Positions 24,038 through 32,587 of a stretch of DNA of 47,758 nt are shown here, piece after piece. Every line of letters begins with the position of its first letter. Position 1 is the stretch's first letter. Made by a program: the position numbers and the translations under genes. The stretch spans positions 1 through 47,758 of the forward strand of contig CAZZHH010000024.1 in NCBI GenBank assembly GCA_964653595.1, given 5' to 3'. Below the pieces are notes generated by a model. The model saw only the letters and a list, made by a program, of their open reading frames with translations. It was not told the origin of the DNA and did not search any database. Source of the stretch: JBAXTE01 sp964653595. GTDB taxonomy: Bacteria > Bacteroidota > Bacteroidia > Bacteroidales > WCHB1-69.

Positions 24038-24910
24038 ATGGATGCAAATGATATTTTAAGTAAAGTTCGTCATATCGAGATCAAAGCCAGAGGGCTTTCC
24101 CGTCAATTGTTTGCAGGAGAATATCATAGCGCTTTTAAGGGAAAAGGAATGGCGTTTAATGAAGTTCGTGAATATCAATTTGGCGACGATATCCGTTCAA
24201 TCGACTGGAATGTTACAGCACGTTTTAATCATCCTTTTGTGAAAATTTTTGAAGAGGAGAGAGAGCTTACCGTAATGTTAATGATTGATGTTAGCAAATC
24301 TTGCTTCTTTGGGTCTGATCGGATGAAGAATGACCTGATTACTGAGATTGCTGGAGTTTTATCTTTTTCAGCAAATATGAATAACGATAAAGTGGGTGCA
24401 ATCTTTTTTAGCAACACAATTGAAAAGTATATTCCACCCATGAAAGGGTCTAAACATATTTTGCGAATTATTAGAGAGTTGTTGACCTTTCAACCTTCGA
24501 ATGTACAGACTGATATTCAAGTTCCTATTCAGTTTCTTACGAATGTAATCAAAAAAAGAGCGACTGTTTTCTTAATTTCCGATTTTCAAGCAACGGATTA
24601 TAAGTTAGCTATTCAGATTGCAAATAAAAGACATGATTTGGTTGCACTCAGAATCATAGATTTTCGAGAAACAGAAATGTTGAATGTAGGTATTTTAAAG
24701 GTTGTGGATCCTGAGACGAAATTGGAAAGATGGATAGACACTACATCAAAAAAAGTTCGTGAGGTATATGCTTCCCAATGGATAGACTTTAATGATAATA
24801 CAGATAATGTGTTCAAAAAAGCGGGTGTGGATCAGGTCAAAATATTCACCAATAAGGATTATGTTAAGCCATTAATAAATCTTTTTAAACTACGTGGAGC
24901 TCGGTTTTGA
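24038..24910 (+). CDS. DUF58 domain protein of the Bat operon
   Basis: A 290-residue cytoplasmic protein with the DUF58 signature AGEYHSAFKGKGMAFNEVRE and YQFGDDIRSIDWNVTAR. This is followed by a von Willebrand factor A-like fold with a MIDAS-type motif MIDVSKS and a later LISDFQA. No membrane segment is present. DUF58 proteins are the usual partner of MoxR ATPases and probably bridge the ATPase to the membrane BatA/BatB proteins. It sits between moxR and the membrane gene at 24938, all in one direction with short gaps. Confidence 0.93.
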   Translation: MDANDILSKVRHIEIKARGLSRQLFAGEYHSAFKGKGMAFNEVREYQFGDDIRSIDWNVTARFNHPFVKIFEEERELTVMLMIDVSKSCFFGSDRMKNDLITEIAGVLSFSANMNNDKVGAIFFSNTIEKYIPPMKGSKHILRIIRELLTFQPSNVQTDIQVPIQFLTNVIKKRATVFLISDFQATDYKLAIQIANKRHDLVALRIIDFRETEMLNVGILKVVDPETKLERWIDTTSKKVREVYASQWIDFNDNTDNVFKKAGVDQVKIFTNKDYVKPLINLFKLRGARF

Positions 24911-24937
24911 AAAATTTTAAATCTTAATTGAATAATT

Positions 24938-25921
24938 ATGACGGGTAAAAAAATAAACTATCGATTTTTTATACATACGTTCTGGATATCCCTTTTTTTA
25001 TGGTGTGTTTTTATTTACAATACTTCTGCCCAAAAAGCAAGCGCCCAACTTACGCCAAGTTCTTTTTTGATTGGTGATAGAACAACACTTATGTTGCAGT
25101 TAGAATTACAGACTCCAAAATCTGTTTTATGGCCTGCATTTATTGACTCAACAACTACTCATAAATTTGATGTCATCGAAAGAGGTTCTATTGATACTTT
25201 AAAATCGGATAGTTCAAAAAAATTCACACTCTCTCAAAAAATCATCTTTACAAGTTTTGATTCTGGAACTGTCGTATTGCCGCCATTTATATTTTATTCC
25301 AACGACTCCAGTTTTATAGCTACTACTGATAGCTTAAAATTTGTAGTAAATACAGTTGCAGTTGATACAACGAAAGTTTTTAAAGATATTCACGAACCGC
25401 TTGAAGAGTATCTGCGTTTCAGTGAACTTTTGCCATGGATTCTGTTAGTATTGGCATTGATACTTGTTTTTGGATTTGGTATATATATATACTACAGACA
25501 AAAGAAAAAGAAACCATTATTTACTATATTTAAGGCTAAAACCATGACAGCCAATGAGTTTGCGGTTTCTGCATTGCTTGCATTACGAGATAAAAGATTG
25601 TGGCAAAATGGTCTTGTAAAGGAATATTATACTGAACTTACCGATATTCTCCGTTTATATATTTCCCAAAGATTTCAGATAGATGCACTAGAAATGCTAT
25701 CCAATCAAATAGTTGATGATCTATCCATAAAACCTGATCAAGTAGCAAACTTGTCTGCGTTAAAAGAGTTGCTTACCGTTGCAGATTTGGTAAAATTTGC
25801 TAAACAGATGCCTCTGCCAAATGAGAATGATCGTTTTTTAGAATCTGCATTAGAGTTTGTAAGAATGAATAAACCTATTGATTTAGAAGCTAAAGAAAAA
25901 AACCCTGAGGTAGATGGTTGA
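24938..25921 (+). CDS. Bat-operon membrane protein with periplasmic beta domain, unassigned
   Basis: A 327-residue protein. A signal sequence or first membrane segment is at about residues 9-30, then a periplasmic beta-rich domain (about 35-145) opening with QLTPSSFLIGDRTTLMLQLE, which looks like the N-terminal fold of BatD. A second membrane segment spans about 163-187 (LPWILLVLALILVFGFGIYI) and is followed by basic KKKK. The cytoplasmic tail (about 195-327) is helical (FAVSALLALRDKRLWQNGLV). This layout (beta domain, membrane helix, helical tail) resembles a small BatD or DUF4381-like protein. It is regularly found between DUF58 and batA in this phylum. No enzymatic residues are apparent; likely an assembly factor of the Bat complex. 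Confidence 0.75.
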   Translation: MTGKKINYRFFIHTFWISLFLWCVFIYNTSAQKASAQLTPSSFLIGDRTTLMLQLELQTPKSVLWPAFIDSTTTHKFDVIERGSIDTLKSDSSKKFTLSQKIIFTSFDSGTVVLPPFIFYSNDSSFIATTDSLKFVVNTVAVDTTKVFKDIHEPLEEYLRFSELLPWILLVLALILVFGFGIYIYYRQKKKKPLFTIFKAKTMTANEFAVSALLALRDKRLWQNGLVKEYYTELTDILRLYISQRFQIDALEMLSNQIVDDLSIKPDQVANLSALKELLTVADLVKFAKQMPLPNENDRFLESALEFVRMNKPIDLEAKEKNPEVDG

Positions 25922-26008
25922 AATGGATTTAAAAAATAATATAAAATTCCTTTTTTTTGAATTCGCAGATGAAATGATTCGTTGTAATTTTAAAAATATT
26001 AATTGTAT

Positions 26009-27013
26009 ATGTTGGAGTGGTTTTTAGAAATTAAATTTTTATATCCATGGGCTTTGATTGCATTGGTAGTCGTGCCAATTATCATAACATGGTATATTTT
26101 TCGTCGAAATAGATTGCGACCAGCCTTTGTTTTGCCTCATTTGCCGAATAAAAAGTCGTTGCCACAAACGTATAAACTTCGTTTTTTTCATTCCATGTTT
26201 GCTCTAAGATGTTTGGCCCTAATTGCAATTATCATTGCCATAGCAAGGCCACAGACCAGTAGTGATAAAACAGATATAAACATCGAAGGGATCGACATTG
26301 TTCTCTCTCTGGATATTTCAAGTAGTATGTTATCTGAAGATTTTCGTCCAAATAGAATAGAAGCAGCCAAAGACGTTGCGTTAAAATTTATAGAAGGAAG
26401 ACCTCAAGATCGGATTGGATTAGTTGTCTTTAGTGGCGAATCATTCACTCAATGTCCGTTAACGATTGATCATCGAATTCTTAAAGAACTATTTAGCCAG
26501 ATAAAAAGTGGTATTATTGAAGACGGAACTGCCTTAGGCGATGGCTTGGGAACAGCAATCAATCGATTGAGAGAAAGTAAGGCAAAAAGCAAGGTAATTA
26601 TACTTCTAACCGATGGGGTTAACAATACTGGCTTTATCGATCCTCTTTCTGCTTCCGACATGGCTCGTGAGTTTGGAATTAGAGTTTACACGATTGGTGT
26701 TGGGACCATTGGTGAAGCACCTTATCCTTTTCAAACTCCATTTGGGGTTCAATATCAGCGAATACCAGTAGAAATAGATGAACCCTTGCTTCAAAAAATT
26801 GCAGTTAATACTGGGGGAAAATATTATAGAGCGATTTCTAAATCAAAATTAGAAGAAATTTATGCAGAAATTGACAAGTTAGAAAAATCCAAAATAGAGG
26901 TATTATCATACTCGCATAAGACTGAAGAGGCATTTCTGTTTATTCTTATTGCATTATTTGCGCTCTTTTTTGAACTTATATTGAGAAATACGATTTTTAA
27001 AACGATTCCTTAA
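26009..27013 (+). CDS. batA: BatA-type von Willebrand factor A membrane protein
   Basis: A 334-residue inner-membrane protein. Membrane segments at about 12-30, 62-79 and near the C terminus (about 309-328) frame a periplasm- or cytoplasm-facing vWA domain. The MIDAS motif DISSS is at 102-106, with the Thr/Asp metal positions in GTALGDGLG and LLTDGVNNTG. Such metal-dependent adhesion domains bind protein ligands; in the Bat system the partners are presumed to be BatB and the MoxR/DUF58 pair. The frame starts with TTG at 26003, but ATG 26009 gives a better N terminus. batB follows 11 nt later. Confidence 0.92.
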   Translation: MLEWFLEIKFLYPWALIALVVVPIIITWYIFRRNRLRPAFVLPHLPNKKSLPQTYKLRFFHSMFALRCLALIAIIIAIARPQTSSDKTDINIEGIDIVLSLDISSSMLSEDFRPNRIEAAKDVALKFIEGRPQDRIGLVVFSGESFTQCPLTIDHRILKELFSQIKSGIIEDGTALGDGLGTAINRLRESKAKSKVIILLTDGVNNTGFIDPLSASDMAREFGIRVYTIGVGTIGEAPYPFQTPFGVQYQRIPVEIDEPLLQKIAVNTGGKYYRAISKSKLEEIYAEIDKLEKSKIEVLSYSHKTEEAFLFILIALFALFFELILRNTIFKTIP

Positions 27014-27024
27014 CTCTTTAGATT

Positions 27025-28077
27025 ATGATAAAATTTGCATATATTCACATACTTTGGCTGTTGACTTTTGTGCCATTAATCGTGGCTCTTTATTACTATG
27101 GAAGAGTTAAACGAAATAGGCAATTATCTAAATTGGTTAATATTGAATTTATCGATAAATTGATTCCATCTCTTTCTAACTTTCGAACTTCATTCAAATT
27201 TTGGCTTACCATATTTGCATTTGTCTTATTGATTCTTGCTGCTGCACGCCCTCAAATGGGATCTAAAATTGAAAAGGCAAAACGAAAGGGAGTTGAATTA
27301 ATGATCTGCTTGGATATATCCAACAGCATGATGGCCGATGACATTAAACCAAATCGACTGGAAAGATCGAAACAAGCTATTATTCAACTTATTAAAAGAT
27401 TAGATAACGATAAAATAGGCATCGTGGTTTTTGCTGGAAAATCCTTTATCCAACTTCCACTTACCGATGACTATGGCGCTGCTTTAATGTACATCGACAG
27501 GATAAACCCAAGTTTGATTACGAATCAAGGAACAGCCATTGGGTCGGCAATTGATCTAGCGGCGGAGTCGTTTGTAAAGACAAAGAATAAACCAAAAAAC
27601 AGAGCAATTATTGTTATTTCGGATGGCGAAAACCACGAAGATGATGCGCAGGATGCTGCCTCTAAGGCTTATGCTAGCAGGATTAAAGTTCACACCATTG
27701 GAATAGGTACTCCTTCTGGAGCCCCTGTGCCTGTGTTTGTTAACAATAAAATAGATTATAAAAGAGATGCAGAAGGGCAAGTTGTTATCACCAAATTGAA
27801 CGAACAAATGCTTCGCGACGTAGCTCATAAAGGAAAAGGGGAATATATAAAAGCAAATAATTCTGATTTTGGTTTGGACAAAATATTTGATGAAATTGCA
27901 AAAATGGAAAAAGAAGATTTCGAAAGCATTAATTATTCTGACTATGAAGACCAATATATGTCGTTTGTTATTATTGCTTTCTTCGTTTTATTAATTGAGC
28001 AATTATTGAATTATCGTAAAAGTTTTTTGTCCAAAAAGATTAACCAAATTACTCAAAGAAAAAAAGAACTGTTATGA
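27025..28077 (+). CDS. batB: BatB-type von Willebrand factor A membrane protein
   Basis: A 350-residue inner-membrane protein with segments at about 7-25, 57-75 and 312-330. The vWA domain has an intact MIDAS motif DISNS (97-101), GTAIGSAID and VISDGENHED. It is the close paralogue of the upstream batA; the two vWA proteins are thought to form a heteromeric complex. The C-terminal basic tail (KINQITQRKKELL) faces the cytoplasm. Its stop overlaps the batC start (ATGA), a sign of coupled translation and fixed stoichiometry. Confidence 0.93.
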   Translation: MIKFAYIHILWLLTFVPLIVALYYYGRVKRNRQLSKLVNIEFIDKLIPSLSNFRTSFKFWLTIFAFVLLILAAARPQMGSKIEKAKRKGVELMICLDISNSMMADDIKPNRLERSKQAIIQLIKRLDNDKIGIVVFAGKSFIQLPLTDDYGAALMYIDRINPSLITNQGTAIGSAIDLAAESFVKTKNKPKNRAIIVISDGENHEDDAQDAASKAYASRIKVHTIGIGTPSGAPVPVFVNNKIDYKRDAEGQVVITKLNEQMLRDVAHKGKGEYIKANNSDFGLDKIFDEIAKMEKEDFESINYSDYEDQYMSFVIIAFFVLLIEQLLNYRKSFLSKKINQITQRKKELL

Positions 28078-28766
28078 AAGGTTATCGATTTTTATTAGTA
28101 TTATTTTTCTTTGTTGGTTCTATTGTAAGAATTAATGGTCAAACTAATGAGTCTTTGAAGATGATTAGAGACGGCAATAGAGCTTACGAAAAAAATGAAT
28201 TTAAGGACGCCGAAATAAAGTATCGAAAAGCACTCGAAAAAAATCCAAATTACATTAAGGCAAATTACAATTTAGGAAATGCTCTTTATAAACAAAAAAG
28301 ATTTGAGGATGCTGCTAAATACTATCAAGAAGTGATAGAAAACCCAAATACCGATAAAAAAACGGTATCTTCTGCTTGGCATAATGTAGGCAATATTCTG
28401 ATGAATCAAGAAAAATATAAAGAGAGTATGGATGCTTATAAAAAATCGTTGTATTTAAACCCCAAAAGCGAAAAAGCAAGATATAACTATGAGTATGCTA
28501 GAACTAAACTAAAACAACAGCAACAACAACAGCAACAACAACAGCAACAACAGCAACAACAGCAACAACAACAACAGCAAAAAGATAATCCATCGAAGCC
28601 AAATGAGAACAAGAAAAACAAAAAAGAGGCACAACAACCCCAACAAAATAAGAAGGATATGGAACGCCAATTAAATGCACTGTATCAGAATGAGAAAAAA
28701 ACGACAGAGAAGTTGAAAAAAGAAAATCAAACTGGAGTCAAATCAAAATTTGAAAAGGATTGGTAA
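28074..28766 (+). CDS. batC: BatC: TPR protein with a 21-glutamine run
   Basis: A 230-residue exported protein with a signal peptide (residues about 5-22, ending INGQ). Three TPR units lie at about 28-140 (GNRAYEKNEFKDAEIKYRKA, NYNLGNALYKQKRFEDAAKY, WHNVGNILMNQEKYKESMDA). Directly after them comes an uninterrupted run of 21 glutamines (148-168, bases 28515-28577, mixed CAA and CAG), then a Lys/Asn/Gln-rich charged tail. TPRs suggest a scaffold for BatA/BatB/BatD. The glutamine run is a low-complexity linker, probably length-variable between strains. It starts inside the batB stop codon. Confidence 0.92.
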   Translation: MKGYRFLLVLFFFVGSIVRINGQTNESLKMIRDGNRAYEKNEFKDAEIKYRKALEKNPNYIKANYNLGNALYKQKRFEDAAKYYQEVIENPNTDKKTVSSAWHNVGNILMNQEKYKESMDAYKKSLYLNPKSEKARYNYEYARTKLKQQQQQQQQQQQQQQQQQQQQQQKDNPSKPNENKKNKKEAQQPQQNKKDMERQLNALYQNEKKTTEKLKKENQTGVKSKFEKDW

Positions 28767-28792
28767 TTTTTATCGAACATAAATAAATAAGT

Positions 28793-30631
28793 ATGAAGAA
28801 CATATTAAAGTATATTATCTATTTCTTTTTGTTGATTGTTGGAGTTAATATTGCAAATTGTCAAGTAAAGTTTGCCATTAATGCTCCCGCACAGGTTGCC
28901 GAGGGAAGTCAGTTTAGAGTAGTATTCACAGTAAATGATAATGGTAAGAATTTTTCTGGGCCAAATTTTAAAGGTTTCAGTGTTCGATCTGGTCCCAACC
29001 AATCCCAAAGTAGCTCTACTCAGATATTTAATGGTCAAGTTAGTTCTAGTGTTGAAATTTCCTATACTTATATCATCGAAGCAGGTTCTGTAGGAAAGTA
29101 TACCATTGGTCAAGCCTCTATTAGCGTAGATGGTAAAACGTATCGTACAAACCCCCATTCAATTGAAGTAATAAAAGGAAATCAACAAAAACAAAGGGGG
29201 CAAGAGCAACAGCAATCATCCACTACTGCTACGATCTCTGCAAATGATCTTTTTGTAAGAGCTATACCAAGTAAAAATATGGCCTATCAAGGGGAAGAAG
29301 TGCATATTTTATATAAGCTATATTATACTGTGCCTATTGTTAGATATGGTATTACAAAACTTCCTTCCAGCGAAGGTTTTTGGTCGAATGAGCTTACAGA
29401 TAAAAAAGCTTCACCCAGACAATATACAGAAACCTATAATAATCGAAATTATAATGTTGCAGATTTGCGAAAAATTGCTGTTTATGCCCAGAAGAGTGGG
29501 AAGTTGACGATAAATCCATTGACGATCGAATTAATCGTTCAGCTACGTCAACAGAGACAAAGAAATAGTTTTTGGGATGACTTTTTTGCGGATCCTTTTC
29601 AAAATATTCAAAATATTGAAAAGAAAATTGCTTCGAATGCAGTATCTATTCAGGTGTTGCCTTTTCCAGAGCCTAAACCCATAGGTTTTACCGGAATTGT
29701 TGGTAATTACAATGTCTCTTGTGTGATAGATAAAACTAAAGCTAAGACCAATGATGCAATTTTACTTTCGGTTACATTTTCAGGAAAAGGGAACTTGAAT
29801 TTAATTGAAGCACCTAAGTTTGAATTCCCATCGGATTTTGAATCCTACGACTCAAAAGTGAAAGATAATATCTCCACTACCCTCGGGGGCATTTCAGGAA
29901 CTCGAACCTTTGAGTATTTGATTATCCCCAGAAATCCTGGAAAATTTTTAATCAAATCGACAGATATTTCCATATTTAACCCTTCTTCTAAAAGTTATTC
30001 TACTTTTAAAACCCCTAATTTTTCTATCGATGTTGAAAAAGGAAATGGATATACTCCTTCTAATTCGTCTAATCGTAAAGATGTCAATTACGAAAATTTG
30101 GACATCCGATTTATAAAAATTAACAATCCTAATTGGGTTAAGAACGGAAATGTATTCCTGTTTTCATTGAGCTATTTTTTAATTTTGTTCATCCTTCTAA
30201 CCCTTTTCCTATTCTTGGTCTATTATTTTAGAAAACAGATATCGATGAAGCGGGATTTAGGATTGATGCGAAATAAAAAAGCATCTAAGATAGCACGGAA
30301 AAGACTTTCTAAAGCTTTAAAATTCATGCAATCGATGAAAAAAGAGGAGTTTTTTGTTGAAATATCTCAGGTTATTTGGGGATATGTAGCGGATAAATTT
30401 AATATTTCAAACTCGAAACTCTCTATGGAAGAGATACATGCGCAGTTATTGCTCTTTCATATCGATGAAATAGTGGTGGATGATTTCATTCATTTACTAA
30501 ACGATTGCGAGTTTGCTCGTTTTGCTCCTGGTGATCCTGCCGATTTAATGCAAGAATTTTACGAGAGAGCATTTAACGCCATAATTACTCTTGAAAAACA
30601 GATTAAAAACAATTCAAAAAACAGTAAATAA
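28793..30631 (+). CDS. batD: BatD family protein (oxygen tolerance)
   Basis: A 612-residue protein. After a signal peptide (residues about 5-24) come tandem beta-sandwich domains. The first begins FAINAPAQVAEGSQFRVVFT, and a second begins near 145 with DLFVRAIPSKNMAYQGEEVH, the usual BatD repeat pattern. A third begins near 297 with GFTGIVGNYNVSCVIDK. A single membrane helix lies at about 455-480 (LFSLSYFLILFILLTLFLFL), followed by a helical cytoplasmic tail with WGYVADKFN. The bulk is periplasmic. A Gln-rich linker is present near 130. It is followed without any gap by batE. The role in aerotolerance is inherited from Bat studies; the biochemical function is unknown. Confidence 0.92.
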   Translation: MKNILKYIIYFFLLIVGVNIANCQVKFAINAPAQVAEGSQFRVVFTVNDNGKNFSGPNFKGFSVRSGPNQSQSSSTQIFNGQVSSSVEISYTYIIEAGSVGKYTIGQASISVDGKTYRTNPHSIEVIKGNQQKQRGQEQQQSSTTATISANDLFVRAIPSKNMAYQGEEVHILYKLYYTVPIVRYGITKLPSSEGFWSNELTDKKASPRQYTETYNNRNYNVADLRKIAVYAQKSGKLTINPLTIELIVQLRQQRQRNSFWDDFFADPFQNIQNIEKKIASNAVSIQVLPFPEPKPIGFTGIVGNYNVSCVIDKTKAKTNDAILLSVTFSGKGNLNLIEAPKFEFPSDFESYDSKVKDNISTTLGGISGTRTFEYLIIPRNPGKFLIKSTDISIFNPSSKSYSTFKTPNFSIDVEKGNGYTPSNSSNRKDVNYENLDIRFIKINNPNWVKNGNVFLFSLSYFLILFILLTLFLFLVYYFRKQISMKRDLGLMRNKKASKIARKRLSKALKFMQSMKKEEFFVEISQVIWGYVADKFNISNSKLSMEEIHAQLLLFHIDEIVVDDFIHLLNDCEFARFAPGDPADLMQEFYERAFNAIITLEKQIKNNSKNSK

Positions 30632-31405
30632 ATGAATAGTAATGTGTTGTTAGTTTTGAGATTTCTTCTGATTCTCAACCTGTTTCCAATTTCTACTGGC
30701 TTTTCACAAAATGAGAATTCACTTTTTAACAAAGCCAATAAAGAGTATAAAGAAGGTCATTTTGATAAAGCCACTTCTCATTATTTGTCAATTTATAAAA
30801 ATGGGATAATTTCATTTGAATTGTGCTATAACCTTGGAAATTGTTATTATAATCAAAATGAAATTGCTAAATCTATTCTTTGGTATGAGCGTGCTAAAAA
30901 AATGGACGCAAACAACGTTGACTTATTGTATAATTTAAATTTAGCGAAGCAAAAAACTATCGACAAAGTAGAACTTAAGCCTACCATTTTTATCGTAGAT
31001 TGGTGGTGGAATATTGTTTTTATGTTTAATGTAAACAGTTGGGCAATTCTTACAATCGTACTTTTTGTTGCAGTATTGGTTCTTGTGCTTTGGTTTTTAT
31101 TTACCAATTCCATTCCTATTCGAAAATGGGCTCTTTATATATCTTTTTCTATGTTTGTCCTGTTTTTGATTGCTTCTTTTGCCGCTTGGTCGCATAAAAA
31201 TTATATTTTAGATAATCGAAGTTTAATTATTATTCAGCCTTCGTGTAACGTGAAAAGTTCTCCCGACGAAAAAAGTGCTTTGCTTTTTGTTATTCACGAA
31301 GGTGCTAAAGTGCTAAAAACTGATCAAGTGGGTGAGTGGATAGAGGTACAAATAGAGAATGGCTCAAAAGGTTGGATAAAGATGGAGGAGGCAGAAGTTA
31401 TTTAA
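30632..31405 (+). CDS. batE: BatE: TPR and SH3-like membrane protein
   Basis: A 257-residue protein. It has a signal peptide (hydrophobic residues about 5-23), then two TPR units (about 29-105: LFNKANKEYKEGHFDKATSH and CYNLGNCYYNQNEIAKSILW). Two membrane segments follow (about 138-158 and 168-188) and a C-terminal SH3-like domain (about 198-252: NVKSSPDEKSALLFVIHEGA, GWIKMEEAEVI). The layout is that of BatE, with the SH3 domain in the periplasm, possibly touching peptidoglycan. The ATG follows the batD stop with no spacer. It is the last gene of the operon. Confidence 0.92.
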   Translation: MNSNVLLVLRFLLILNLFPISTGFSQNENSLFNKANKEYKEGHFDKATSHYLSIYKNGIISFELCYNLGNCYYNQNEIAKSILWYERAKKMDANNVDLLYNLNLAKQKTIDKVELKPTIFIVDWWWNIVFMFNVNSWAILTIVLFVAVLVLVLWFLFTNSIPIRKWALYISFSMFVLFLIASFAAWSHKNYILDNRSLIIIQPSCNVKSSPDEKSALLFVIHEGAKVLKTDQVGEWIEVQIENGSKGWIKMEEAEVI

Positions 31406-31698
31406 TACATATTAGATCATTTTTTTAGAAATGGCAAAAAATTTATCTATATTTGTTGGTTCTTCAGATTAAAATATTGTCTTTGTACTGGATTGTATAT
31501 CATATCTAATAAGCTTCTATCGTCTAATAATACAAAATTTTAAAGAAACTTAAGAGCACAGAAAGACAAGATTATTGTCAATACGATGGGAAGATCTTTG
31601 ATTGTGTAAATGTAAAAATATAACATAGAGTGGAGAACAGAAACCACTTAAAAAAAACGGGGCGTCATTGAATCGCCAAACGATTACGAATAAATCAC
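31406..31698. other. Intergenic region with small hairpins after the Bat operon
   Basis: No gene is seen. Contents: a TATATTTG (31448-31455) without a -33 partner; hairpins GACAA/TTGTC (31565-31579), AGTGG/CCACT (31629-31648) and GGCG/CGCC (31661-31677). These could be a leader for the lipoprotein gene at 31699; no known riboswitch is recognised. Confidence 0.4.
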
Positions 31699-32043
31699 AT
31701 GACAATGAAAGTGCTAAAGTTTACTATTTTAATTTTTTTTCTATCCCTTTTTGGGGTTTCCTGTAAAACTCACGAAACAATTTCCGTTGTAGTTGTTGAC
31801 AAATTAACAAAGCAACCATTAGATAGTGTTTTTGTTAAAGTTACGGATGGGAAAAAAAATAGTGGTGACTGGTCTGATCATGCTGTTACAGGCTATACCG
31901 ATTCTACTGGAAAGTTCGAAGCTACAATACAATTGGGTTATGCCTTTGGCAATAATCATATTTATTTGAGCTATAAGAAGGTAGGGTATGTTTATAAAGA
32001 AGAATTAAACAAAACAAAAGGGATTGTTGAGTTAGAAAATTAG
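31699..32043 (+). CDS. Small lipoprotein with a carboxypeptidase-regulatory-like domain
   Basis: A 114-residue lipoprotein: hydrophobic signal, then lipobox GVSC with Cys at residue 22 (counted from ATG 31699; ATG 31705 is an equally good start). The mature part looks like a single Ig/transthyretin-like domain of the carboxypeptidase-regulatory type: VVVVDKLTKQPLDSVFVKVT, TGYTDSTGKFEATIQLG and LSYKKVGYVYKE. Such domains occur at the N terminus of many Bacteroidota receptors; here it stands alone. Function unknown. Confidence 0.75.
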   Translation: MTMKVLKFTILIFFLSLFGVSCKTHETISVVVVDKLTKQPLDSVFVKVTDGKKNSGDWSDHAVTGYTDSTGKFEATIQLGYAFGNNHIYLSYKKVGYVYKEELNKTKGIVELEN

Positions 32044-32587
32044 AGTTGCTTAAATAATTTGAATTGCAAATTGTTTTTATTACAAATAGGTATATCAATA
32101 AAAAATGAGACCCAAAGCAAGCCCATCACCTGCGTTTGCTATCATCAGTGGAACGATAGTTGATTTGAATTGACTTTGTTCTTCGTGGATAATTCTTTTT
32201 AACAAATTACCACAGAACAGTAACCGCTAAACTGTTTTATTCACTTGTTATTCAATATCTTATTTTTTTGTTTAACCTAGAATCAGCGATACAATCGCTG
32301 AAACGATTAAATGTTTCTAATTCAATTCTTTGATACGAATTGAAACAAACACTAAATCGGGATTGAACCCCGCTTGAAGGCGAGGGCATGCCCAACTAAA
32401 TTAAGTAGTTCGATTTTTTCAAATCTCCTATTGATTAATTTGGGCTTAAGAATCGAAAATTAGATTTGAAAACTCTCATTTTCACAAACAGAAAAAAAAG
32501 ATTTTTTAAATTATAAATGTTATTAAATACGAAATATAAATTTTTAAATCAGAAAATGATTATTTTTGAGCATTAATTGATTTTTGG
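32044..32587. other. Hairpin-rich intergenic region without a gene
   Basis: About 540 bases. Several inverted repeats occur in series on the plus strand: AACAGT/ACTGTT (32216-32236), TCAGCGAT/ATCGCTGA (32283-32301), TTCAATTC/GAATTGAA (32321-32344), CGGG/CCCG (32358-32372) and the palindrome GGGCATGCCC (32384-32393). The last part is locally G+C-rich in an AT-rich background. A TATTTTTG -7 box (32561-32568) lies 20 nt before the DUF4159 gene. No known RNA family is recognised. Confidence 0.5.

Noticed and set aside
25923..26027. 34-codon ORF (MDLKNNIKFLFF start) between the 24938 gene and batA
   Set aside because: It overlaps the batA start and has no recognisable feature.
32348..32425. Possible tRNA on the minus strand (CGGGGTTCAATCCCG)
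   Set aside because: Only a T-arm-like hairpin is present; the acceptor, D and anticodon stems cannot be built around it.
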